Made by a program: the position numbers and the translations under genes. DNA of 64,000 nucleotides from CAISIP01 sp031396205 (GTDB taxonomy: Bacteria > Pseudomonadota > Gammaproteobacteria > Burkholderiales > Burkholderiaceae_C). A model generated the notes under the pieces. That model ran no database searches, was not told where the DNA came from, and worked only from the letters and a program-made list of their open reading frames with translations. Numbering within the stretch: the first letter of the stretch is position 1; every line of letters starts with the position of its first letter. Positions 19,101-25,674 of the stretch are shown in pieces. Location: the NCBI GenBank assembly GCA_031396205.1, contig JANNKH010000127.1:124001-188000 (forward strand), read 5' to 3'.

Positions 19101-21700
19101 ACCAAGGCACTGGTGCCGGTACCCACGATATTGGTGGCACTGATACTGACCGGGAAGTCGCCGCTTTGGGTCGGCGTGCCGATGATCTGGCCGCTGCCGT
19201 TGACCGACAAGCCGGTGGGCAGACCATTCGCGGAATAACCCGTGATGATCGGGTTCGTCGCACTGATCTGAATCGGCGCGATCACCGTGCCGACGGTTCC
19301 GGTCACCAGCGGAGAGGCCTGCAGCGGTGCCGTGACCACCGGCGCCGCCACCGGGTTGATCGTAAAGACCAGGGTGAATGCCGCGCTCGTGCCAGCGCCA
19401 TTGCTGGCACTGAGCATGGTCGTGAAACTGCCGCTGGCGGTCGGGGAGCCGGTGATCTCGCCGGTAGACGCATTGAGCGACAACCCGGGCGGCAACACCG
19501 AGGTCGGCACGACGGCAAACCCGGTCAGCACCGGATTGGTCGCGGTGATCTGGTACACCACCCCTGGCGCGGCGTTCACGCTACGTGTCACGCTTGGCGC
19601 GCTGTTGATGGTCGGGACCGTGCTCGGGCTGATGCGTATCGTCACGGCTGCCGCCGAGCCCGTACCGGAAGCGTTGGTTGCACTGGCCGTCACGGAGAAG
19701 TCGCCGCTTTGTGTCGGCGTTCCAATGATCTGACCCGACGGGTTGACGGACAAGCCAGCGGGCAGTCCGGTCGCGCCGTACGAAAGAATGGCCGGATTGG
19801 TTGCCGCAATTTGAATCGGCGTGATGGGCGAGCCGACCGTGCCGGTAACCGTCGGCGCGGCCAGCAAAGGCACAGTGACGCCAGGCACGGTCGTTGGCAC
19901 GATGGTGAAGCTCACCGTGTACGGCGCACTGCCGCCGGCTGCGTTGGTGGCGCGAAGATCGGTGGCGAACGCGCCGCTGGACGTTGGCGTGCCGGTTATC
20001 TGACCGCTGGAGGTGTTCAGCGTCAGTCCCGCTGGTAGCGTCGATGGCCCCACCACCGAGTAACTCAGGATGACCGGATTGCTGGCGACGATCTGGTACC
20101 CGGCAAACAACTGGTTGGCGCTGCCTGAGGCCGTATTCGGGCTGCTGATCACCGGCACCGCAACCGGGTTGATGCGCAACGTCGTGTTCAGCAGATTGCT
20201 GCTGCCGCCTGCGTTGCTGGTTTGGAAACTGACCGGGAAGTCGCCGCTGACCGTTGGCGTCCCCGTAATGGCGCCCGAGGTCGCGTTCAGCAACAGTCCG
20301 GTGGGCAGGGGATTGGGCCCGACCAGCACGAAGTTACCCAGCGGGGGACGGTTCGCGGACAAGGTGTATGACGATCCATTGACCGATGTATTGACCGTGC
20401 CCGCCGCAGTGGGCGCGGCCGGCAGATTGACGGTTAGTACAGGCGGGCCGGCAGTGCCGACGGTGATCGCCAAGGCCTGGCTGATCGGCCCGGCAGCAGT
20501 GGTGGCGCCGATCGTGGCGTTGGTCGTGCCCTGGAACGTCGGCGTACCGCTCAGCTGACCGGTGCTGGTGCTGAACGACAGGCCTAACGGCACGCTGCTC
20601 AGGGTGTAGCTGTTCGCGTTGATGCCGATGTTCGACGTGATCTGGTACGGCGTGATCGACTGGTCCTGGGTGTAATTGACCGAGGCTGCGCTGGTGATGC
20701 CGCCAACGACCAGTGTTACGTCCTTGGTCACCGCGCCGACAATTCCCGCCACGTTGATGTTGGCCTGTACACGCATCGTATACGTGCCCGGTGTGCCCGA
20801 CAAGGTGCCAATGACGCGCCCGCTGGCATCCACGCTCAAGCCCAGAGTGGACAAGGCCGCCGATGGAGATACCAGCGATGCGCTGAAGGTCGCGGAAGGG
20901 TCGTTCGACGTGATGGCATACAACGGCGTACCCGCGTTGTAGGTGGCACCCACGACACCGGTCGCGCCGCTGCCGCTAGTCACGCCATAAACGGTGACGG
21001 GGACGCTCTTGCTGACGCCGCCGGGCGAGGCCGGGTTGACCACCGACACTGTGAACGAAGCTGCTCCGGTGAATCCGCCCGCCGAGGTGTAGCTGAGGTT
21101 GTAGGCCACAGTCGCGGTGCCTGCGACCTGGGCGGCGCTCACGGTGGGTGCGTTGACCTGGTTGCTGATGACCAGGCCACCGGAATCCTGGGCAGCGCCG
21201 CCGCTGCCATCATTGACCAAGCAGGGATAGATGTCCTGCACCGATGCCACACCGGACCTGGCCGCCATCGCGAGCGTCGGATTGGTACAGGACCCGCCAG
21301 CGATCGTACGGAAGGCCGGCGTAGCGTATTGGCCGATGTACAGCGACAGTTTGAAGGCGCGATCGCGCACCGACGCGTTATTCGGGTCGAGCGCGGTCGT
21401 GCCAAGGTAACCAGTCATCACCCCACCCGCGCCAAACGCATTGAGGATCAGTTGCATGTTATTGGATGCCGCGATGTGGGAGGAGCCCTGCCCTAATCGC
21501 CCAGTCTGATCCGAATTCGGCGGCGCGTTCAGGAAGTGACACGACGCACAGGTCTTGGTTGCCAACCCGATGGGGGAGGCATGGCCTTCGTCGGTCAGAT
21601 AGATGGTCTGTCCTAGCGCGACCTGTGTCTGCGACCAGGCTGGCAGAGCCAAAGTCAGCAGGGAGCACAACAGCACCAGCCATCGCAGCAGAACCGGCAT
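16103..21700 (-). CDS. Giant surface protein: cytochrome c site, Ig-like repeats, autotransporter barrel and a second C-terminal barrel
   Basis: About 1865 residues from the ATG at 21700, which starts a clear signal peptide (MPVLLRWLVLLCSLLTLALP, cleavage after AWS). The frame is open to a TTG at 21841. Residues 50-55 hold a CASCH haem-c site, and MTGY near 95 resembles a distal Met ligand. From about 200 to 1050 come about nine Ig-like (He_PIG-type) repeats with GLSLN and ITGTPT cores. A VCBS/cadherin-like segment (YFGTDSFTF) and a helical linker (QRFAGAQIANFQRR, about 1155) follow. Residues about 1300-1577 match an autotransporter barrel ending LRLRLSKDF. A second barrel of about 265 residues follows and ends with aromatic YLMRF. 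Passenger display at the surface is inferred. It is the first gene of a two-gene operon with the triheme lipoprotein. Confidence 0.82.
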   Translation of the reverse strand: MPVLLRWLVLLCSLLTLALPAWSQTQVALGQTIYLTDEGHASPIGLATKTCASCHFLNAPPNSDQTGRLGQGSSHIAASNNMQLILNAFGAGGVMTGYLGTTALDPNNASVRDRAFKLSLYIGQYATPAFRTIAGGSCTNPTLAMAARSGVASVQDIYPCLVNDGSGGAAQDSGGLVISNQVNAPTVSAAQVAGTATVAYNLSYTSAGGFTGAASFTVSVVNPASPGGVSKSVPVTVYGVTSGSGATGVVGATYNAGTPLYAITSNDPSATFSASLVSPSAALSTLGLSVDASGRVIGTLSGTPGTYTMRVQANINVAGIVGAVTKDVTLVVGGITSAASVNYTQDQSITPYQITSNIGINANSYTLSSVPLGLSFSTSTGQLSGTPTFQGTTNATIGATTAAGPISQALAITVGTAGPPVLTVNLPAAPTAAGTVNTSVNGSSYTLSANRPPLGNFVLVGPNPLPTGLLLNATSGAITGTPTVSGDFPVSFQTSNAGGSSNLLNTTLRINPVAVPVISSPNTASGSANQLFAGYQIVASNPVILSYSVVGPSTLPAGLTLNTSSGQITGTPTSSGAFATDLRATNAAGGSAPYTVSFTIVPTTVPGVTVPLLAAPTVTGTVGSPITPIQIAATNPAILSYGATGLPAGLSVNPSGQIIGTPTQSGDFSVTASATNASGTGSAAAVTIRISPSTVPTINSAPSVTRSVNAAPGVVYQITATNPVLTGFAVVPTSVLPPGLSLNASTGEITGSPTASGSFTTMLSASNGAGTSAAFTLVFTINPVAAPVVTAPLQASPLVTGTVGTVIAPIQISATNPIITGYSANGLPTGLSVNGSGQIIGTPTQSGDFPVSISATNIVGTGTSALVTIRINPNTAPVISSAASATATVGSAFGGYQIVANNGPIAGYAVLAPSQLPVGLSLNTATGAISGTPTASGSVQTQLSAANASGSSAPFTVTFTINPSTVPTISSPTFVSMAAGVAIAPIQIVATNPTVLDYSATNLPPGLVLDAVNGSISGTPTTPGNYSVLLGARNVVGTGNLTVPFNVGVPAPSSCAMSVPLNTPTMLNLASCLFAGFAPTGVTIVATPAHGAAVANGTNVTYTPVNNYFGTDSFTFVGTGLGGTSPQGTVSVTVTGRPDPTQDPIVNRVLSSQTEAAQRFAGAQIANFQRRMESLHRPPGGAGPAGLSLRPQPVPLAGGFAAAATGTAVSPGQVQLTYPTPTSATAEAGGAVSPQTPGGITSLAANHTPTVARASDVINAIGAGLGVQSMPLAQSMISLVRDRSVNLAGVASGLGLNANVPSRTSASYWIEGVATFGTRDATGTVSGSEFSSDGITVGVDRRYSDELALGMGLGYARDKTLIGTEGSVNRSKGYSLAVYGSYEPRQNTYVDAMLGVASLDFDSRRFVAPINDFALGQRSGTQLFGSLTGGYEFRDKNMLLSPYGRIDFSVDRLGTSTETGAGAFALTYFDQTNTSVQGALGLRAESIHATRFGYVVPRLRAEYRHEFKRAGQAFIAYADQIGGTRFAQAPAGGPRDSIALGFGSDFLLRDGLTLSMEYQLSHSFGNASTHALRLRLSKDFDVRGLPRLLSEDPESAHDEPIDVQLEAGAVYDDNVTRAKSGVDRRGDHSYALNVSKSIVQPLSANSQLLMTGTLGGEKFRRFNGLSRLAATAEAEYKYRASSEFDEPTFGAFARLTAEGFESSLRDGYRLSAGLSYHQPLTDRINVFAAVSHNLRNANSRVFSTRDNSVRGNVDYALSDNEILYLGAEYRKGDIVSTGRPSLENATVADVFAQDDAYPGGQMFSYRFRGSTVLLTMGYNLTLGPRDSIDFSWRHIRSTPGLRPGFVTSPRSYIANQLSAVYLMRF
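18550..21100 (-). repeat. Tandem Ig-like repeat region inside the giant autotransporter gene
   Basis: About nine protein-level repeats of roughly 85-95 residues. Each carries a core such as YQI-x-ATNP, LPxGLSLN and ITGTPTxSG, then an ATNxxGT segment and a TIxINP end. Two alternating types occur: one with APIQI, GLSVN and IIGTPTQSGDF, the other with YQI, SLN and TASGSF. The underlying unit therefore seems to be a pair of about 180 residues. The DNA copies have diverged, so this is an old expansion rather than a fresh one. Confidence 0.75.
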
Positions 21701-22027
21701 CGACAGTTCGTCAACTGCACGGCGCGACCCCTTGTCAGCTCGCATCCACGCTATCTGGGTAAGGTTGGCGGCAGTCAATTGGTATGGCCCTGAAATACAC
21801 CGGACTTGGGGCCGTGGCGGCGAGGGACTCAACTCCTGCAATAAGGAGCGTTGTTACATCGCGGCAACCGGCGTTGCAAATAGTTTAGTCACAAAGATCG
21901 ACTTGCACGTGTTTTGAACCAGATGGCTGAGTCCGATTGCGCCCGGTTGTCGCATAGAGCCCACATGGGATAAGGACTTTTCCCAGGATGACCTGTATTA
22001 CAGTGCAAGCATCGCATCCTCCAACCC
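21701..22027. other. Divergent intergenic region between the autotransporter operon and the DUF697-like gene
   Basis: This is 327 bp with no supported gene. The stretch 21701-21841 is an open extension of the autotransporter frame and could be coding if the TTG at 21841 is used. The rest must hold promoters for both directions. A perfect inverted repeat, CTGTA-T-TACAG, lies at 21993-22003, 25 bp before the ATG of the plus-strand gene. It could be an operator. I cannot name promoter boxes with confidence. Confidence 0.4.
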
Positions 22028-22546
22028 ATGCCCACCGCACTACAACTCGCTCAAGGCCACGCAGGGCTGATTGCGGCGGTGAATGATTGCCGCCGCCTGT
22101 TGCACAAACGCTCGCTGATCAGCGCCGCGGCCAGCACCATTCCGCTGCCGGGACTGGACTGGGCGGTCGACGCAGCCATGTTGTCGCGCCTGGTGCCACA
22201 GATCAATGCCCGGTTCGGTCTCACGCCGCAGCAGATCGAGCACCTCACGCCACGCAAGCGCGAAGCACTGCAAAAAACCATTCACTCCGTCGGTTCTCTG
22301 TTGATCGGAAAGACCATTACACGCGAGCTGGTGCTGCGCGCGGCGCGGGCCGTTGGAGTACGCCTGACCATCAAGCAGGCGGCCAAATACGTGCCGCTGG
22401 CCGGCCAGGCAGTAGCGGCGCTGGTGGGCTATTCTGCAGTCCGCTACCTGGGGGAACAGCACATCAAGGAATGTGTTCGGGTGGTTCGGGGCGCCAATCT
22501 GGCCCTACCTGCTCCAGGCGACGTGCCGCAAGTAGCAAGTAGTTGA
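22028..22546 (+). CDS. Small DUF697-like protein of unknown function
   Basis: A 172-residue product. The segment STIPLPGLDWAVDAAMLSRLVPQINARFGLT resembles the start of DUF697-type domains, which often contain IPIPGxD followed by helices and a Gly/Ala-rich hydrophobic segment; here the latter is YVPLAGQAVAALVGYSAVRYLG. Such domains sit at the C-terminus of some GTPases, but this protein has no GTPase part. A membrane-associated role is possible. It stands alone between two minus-strand surface-protein operons and converges on tpsB. The assignment to a family is by pattern only. Confidence 0.55.
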   Translation: MPTALQLAQGHAGLIAAVNDCRRLLHKRSLISAAASTIPLPGLDWAVDAAMLSRLVPQINARFGLTPQQIEHLTPRKREALQKTIHSVGSLLIGKTITRELVLRAARAVGVRLTIKQAAKYVPLAGQAVAALVGYSAVRYLGEQHIKECVRVVRGANLALPAPGDVPQVASS

Positions 22547-22587
22547 GCGGGCCCTGCGGTCCGTCACCCTTTGCCCGACTGCCGGAC

Positions 22588-24177
22588 CTAGAACCGGTAG
22601 GACGCGACCAGATGCATGCGCACCGCACTGCTTGAAGTCGCGGCCCGGTTGCTGTCCAGCACTTTCGCCAAATCCACGCCAAGCTGCCATTTGTCATATG
22701 CCATCCGCAGCCCTACGCCGGCGGCCATCAGCGTATCGTTGACACCGCCCTTGCTAGACACCCGTCCGCCCTCCAGGAACACGATCGGGCGCATCTTGAG
22801 CTCACCCAGGGCAGGACCCATGCCTTCGACGTTCCACTGGTAGCCCTGGTCGCCGGAGGTGACCCGGTCGGCAAAACCGCGCACTGAATTGGCACCTCCC
22901 AGGCCGAACTGTTCCCCGGCAATCAATGCATCCCCGGAGAACTGGCCCTTGAGCCGGCCGCTGAGCTGCCAATTGCCCACCAAGGTTGCCGCCTCGACGT
23001 GGTATCGCACCGCATCCCAGTTCTTGGTTCCTCCATTGATAGTGTGATTGACAGTCGAGTTCGCCCTTCCGCCGCCCATGTTGAACGCGTAGTCGACGCC
23101 CCCGGCGACGATGCCCCAGTTGGGCTCATCGCGGAATGTGTACTGCAATGACAGGACCCGCGAACCGACGTTGGGCTGGATCTGCGCGCCATTGAACGTC
23201 GTGCTGTTCTTGAAATAGCGCTCGTCCAGGCCGATGCCGATGCTCTGCTGCAGCGCGTCAACACGGTTGAGCGCGCGGGTCAGGCGAAGACTGATGAACT
23301 GGCCGCTGCCGCTGACATCAAATACATTGGGACCTTGCAGCACGCGGCCGGAACTGACGTCCGAACTGGTGAACGCGGCGGAAAAGTTCATGCCGGTGCC
23401 GTAGATTGGAAACTGGTAATACGCGCCGATCAGGCTCACACTGTTCGGATAGCCGGGATCGGTGGTGTACGAGACTGTCATCACATGGTCGCGGTCAAAC
23501 AGGTTGGAATGCTGGAAGCCACCGCTGACACGACGCGTGCGGGTCGTGGAGCTGTCGCCCGAGACGGATTCGTTCAGGCTCAGCGAAGCAAAATAGCTCA
23601 CCGGGTCGCTGTCCTTGACCCGTATCACCGCATCCACCGCATTCGGCTCCGTCGATTCCTTGAACGTCACGGTCACCTGTTTGGCCGGGTTGGCGTTGCT
23701 GGCGGTCACGTCGCGCCCGAGCGTCTGCACCTGCGGAATCTCACCCTCCTTCAGACTGCCCAGACTGCGCCGGATGTTGTCAGTCGAAAAATGGTTGTTG
23801 CCGGTCACCTCGACGGTGCCGACCCGGATCTGGATCACGCCAAGGCGAATACTGCCGTCGGTGGGCTTTTGCTCGGGAATGAACACCCGGTGAAAAGCAT
23901 AGCCACGACCGCGCAGGTTTTTCTCGAGCGCCGCGGCCGCCGCTTCGATATCGCGGATGGATTTTCCGGAACCGACAAACGGCGCGAGCAAAGCCTGCAT
24001 CTCCTGCTCCGACAGCGGCACGCCTGCGTCAACGACATAGCGCTGGATGTCAAGGGTAGGCCCGCCGGGTTCGGGTGCCGGTGCCGTCTGCGCGGCGGCA
24101 AGACCCGCGAATCCGATCGCAATGCCACCGATCAGGCGCTTGTGCCGCATCGACCTTGATGTTGTTGTTGATCGCAT
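22588..24177 (-). CDS. TpsB outer-membrane transporter (ShlB/FhaC/HecB family)
   Basis: A 529-residue product from the ATG at 24177, which is preceded by AGAAGG. The frame runs open to 24480, but that part overlaps the FecR-domain gene. A signal peptide ends near GLAAA-Q. A POTRA region follows, with LEKNLRGRGYAFHRVFIPEQ and IRVGTVEVTGNNHFSTDNIRRSL. The C-terminal barrel carries the family motif NSVRGF at about residue 430, on the loop that folds into the pore, and ends in the aromatic YRF assembly signal. TpsB proteins export a TpsA partner through the outer membrane. The gene is the third of the tight operon tpsA-fecR-like-tpsB, starting 11 bp after the preceding stop, so the 2897-residue exoprotein is the expected substrate. 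Confidence 0.92.
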   Translation of the reverse strand: MRSTTTSRSMRHKRLIGGIAIGFAGLAAAQTAPAPEPGGPTLDIQRYVVDAGVPLSEQEMQALLAPFVGSGKSIRDIEAAAAALEKNLRGRGYAFHRVFIPEQKPTDGSIRLGVIQIRVGTVEVTGNNHFSTDNIRRSLGSLKEGEIPQVQTLGRDVTASNANPAKQVTVTFKESTEPNAVDAVIRVKDSDPVSYFASLSLNESVSGDSSTTRTRRVSGGFQHSNLFDRDHVMTVSYTTDPGYPNSVSLIGAYYQFPIYGTGMNFSAAFTSSDVSSGRVLQGPNVFDVSGSGQFISLRLTRALNRVDALQQSIGIGLDERYFKNSTTFNGAQIQPNVGSRVLSLQYTFRDEPNWGIVAGGVDYAFNMGGGRANSTVNHTINGGTKNWDAVRYHVEAATLVGNWQLSGRLKGQFSGDALIAGEQFGLGGANSVRGFADRVTSGDQGYQWNVEGMGPALGELKMRPIVFLEGGRVSSKGGVNDTLMAAGVGLRMAYDKWQLGVDLAKVLDSNRAATSSSAVRMHLVASYRF

Positions 24178-24188
24178 CGTGGTGCCTT

Positions 24189-25661
24189 CTAGAGTCTGCA
24201 GATTTCCTGGCCGGGCTGGCCCAGGGTTATACCGAAAAGCCGGAATACGGAACGTTCGGACTGACTGAACAGTTCCGGTATCGGATAAGGATCGCCAGTC
24301 AGGAAACCTGGCACCGGAGACATCCGCAGTGCGCGCCCATCCGCGCCCACGAAGCCACCGTCCGCCACTCCGAGGTCGACCCGGGAACCGCTGGAAGTCA
24401 CGAACACATGACCATCGCGAACGAAGATATAGATGCCGTCCGCACCGGTGGGCGCGATGGTGGCGAACAGGTTGTCCCAATCCACGTCGACCTGGTCTGG
24501 CCGTGGTGCGGCCTGGGTAGCCAGGAATTGCGGTGCGGTACGCAGAATGCGCCCCAGACCGTCATTGCCAATGAAGCCGACCTGGTCCAGGGGGACATCC
24601 AGCGGTCCGACGAAGAAGTAGCTGGCGCCATCCCAGGTGGACAGGAAAAGACCGTCGCGCTGGGCCGGGTCTACCGTATTGGCACCCGCAAAGGATTCAC
24701 CAAGGGAAGGGTCGACGCAAGGTCCCTCGCAGCTGATGTCCATGCCTGTGCCACGTATGCCGACGGTCGCCGTCAGCGTCTTGACGGTAAATGCACGCGG
24801 CTCTTTCTTGCCGATAAGGCCGGTAAGCAGCCGCATCCCGCCCTTGAGCAGTGACAGACCAAAGATGTCGCTGGAATCGGACCGGTCATAGACATAGGAG
24901 TCGATGCGCATGACAGTGCCAGGATTGACCGACAACTTGGTTCGGTCCTTGAATCCGAGCACCGCTATGCCATCGGCACCCGTGCGCAGGTCGTCGCCCT
25001 GGTACAGCGACGCGCCCACCGATAGAACCCGAGGGTCTTGACCGGGTTGTGTCGCCGTGATCGAACCGCTGGCCCGCACTACCCGCGCCACGACCGAGCC
25101 GATAGTGGTCACGCCCGGCACGGATACATTGGCGGCCACTGGCGCGACGCCTTCCTGGCGGCAGTCATCGCCACAGACGCGCGCATCAAAGCTCGTGCCC
25201 CGGATTCCCACCGTGGCGGTCTTGACCCTGAGCTCGAAACCGGCCGGATTGCGCTTGTTGACAAAGCCGGTCACCATGCGCATGCCGCCGCGCAGCAGGC
25301 GCATGAATGCAGCCTCGTTACCCTGTTCGACGGAAAACTTCTCCAGCGCAAGGGTGGTCGACGGCCGCAACGTGAATTTGCTGCCGTCGGTAAGCGCGAC
25401 TACCGCGAACCCGCGCTCGGTGGTTGAAATAGTGTCGCCCTCGAGCACCGGGTCACCCCGCGCAAGGAACCGAAACCCGCCATTGGGCTGCTGCGCCGTC
25501 GCCATGCCCTGCAGGTGCGACACTTCGCCGGCGGACTTGGGCTGGGCCAGCGCAACGCCCGACAGCAACGCGCCGCATAGCACCAGCAGGACGCCGGTGG
25601 CGGCCACTGGCGCGCGCCGGTACAGATCGGTTGGCAGGAACTGGTTGGTCGTGGTTTTCAT
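24189..25661 (-). CDS. Secreted protein with two FecR domains, within the two-partner secretion operon
   Basis: A 490-residue product. The signal peptide ends at SGVALA-QPK, about residue 39. Two FecR-type domains follow, roughly 45-175 and 185-340. Each has GDxLxT/DTIST-like strands, a conserved LLRGGMRMVTG or LLKGGMRLLTG segment, and TVGIRGT. After TVGIRGT each domain has a C-x3-C pair (CGDDC and CEGPC). The C-terminal 140 residues are less clear and match nothing I know. The gene lies between tpsA and tpsB, 13 and 11 bp from each, so it is probably made with them and may work in the periplasm on the exoprotein or its sensing. It is not a classical FecR, because it has a cleavable signal and no transmembrane sigma regulator is present. 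Confidence 0.85.
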   Translation of the reverse strand: MKTTTNQFLPTDLYRRAPVAATGVLLVLCGALLSGVALAQPKSAGEVSHLQGMATAQQPNGGFRFLARGDPVLEGDTISTTERGFAVVALTDGSKFTLRPSTTLALEKFSVEQGNEAAFMRLLRGGMRMVTGFVNKRNPAGFELRVKTATVGIRGTSFDARVCGDDCRQEGVAPVAANVSVPGVTTIGSVVARVVRASGSITATQPGQDPRVLSVGASLYQGDDLRTGADGIAVLGFKDRTKLSVNPGTVMRIDSYVYDRSDSSDIFGLSLLKGGMRLLTGLIGKKEPRAFTVKTLTATVGIRGTGMDISCEGPCVDPSLGESFAGANTVDPAQRDGLFLSTWDGASYFFVGPLDVPLDQVGFIGNDGLGRILRTAPQFLATQAAPRPDQVDVDWDNLFATIAPTGADGIYIFVRDGHVFVTSSGSRVDLGVADGGFVGADGRALRMSPVPGFLTGDPYPIPELFSQSERSVFRLFGITLGQPGQEICRL

Positions 25662-25674
25662 GGTGATCGCCCTG

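Noticed and set aside
21993..22003. LexA (SOS) box
   Set aside because: LexA needs CTGT-N8-ACAG; here only three bases lie between CTGT and ACAG.
22559..22588. Inverted repeat GGTCCG/CGGACC between the DUF697-like gene and tpsB
   Set aside because: The 18-base loop and lack of a T-run make a terminator unlikely, and the 3' arm overlaps the tpsB stop codon.
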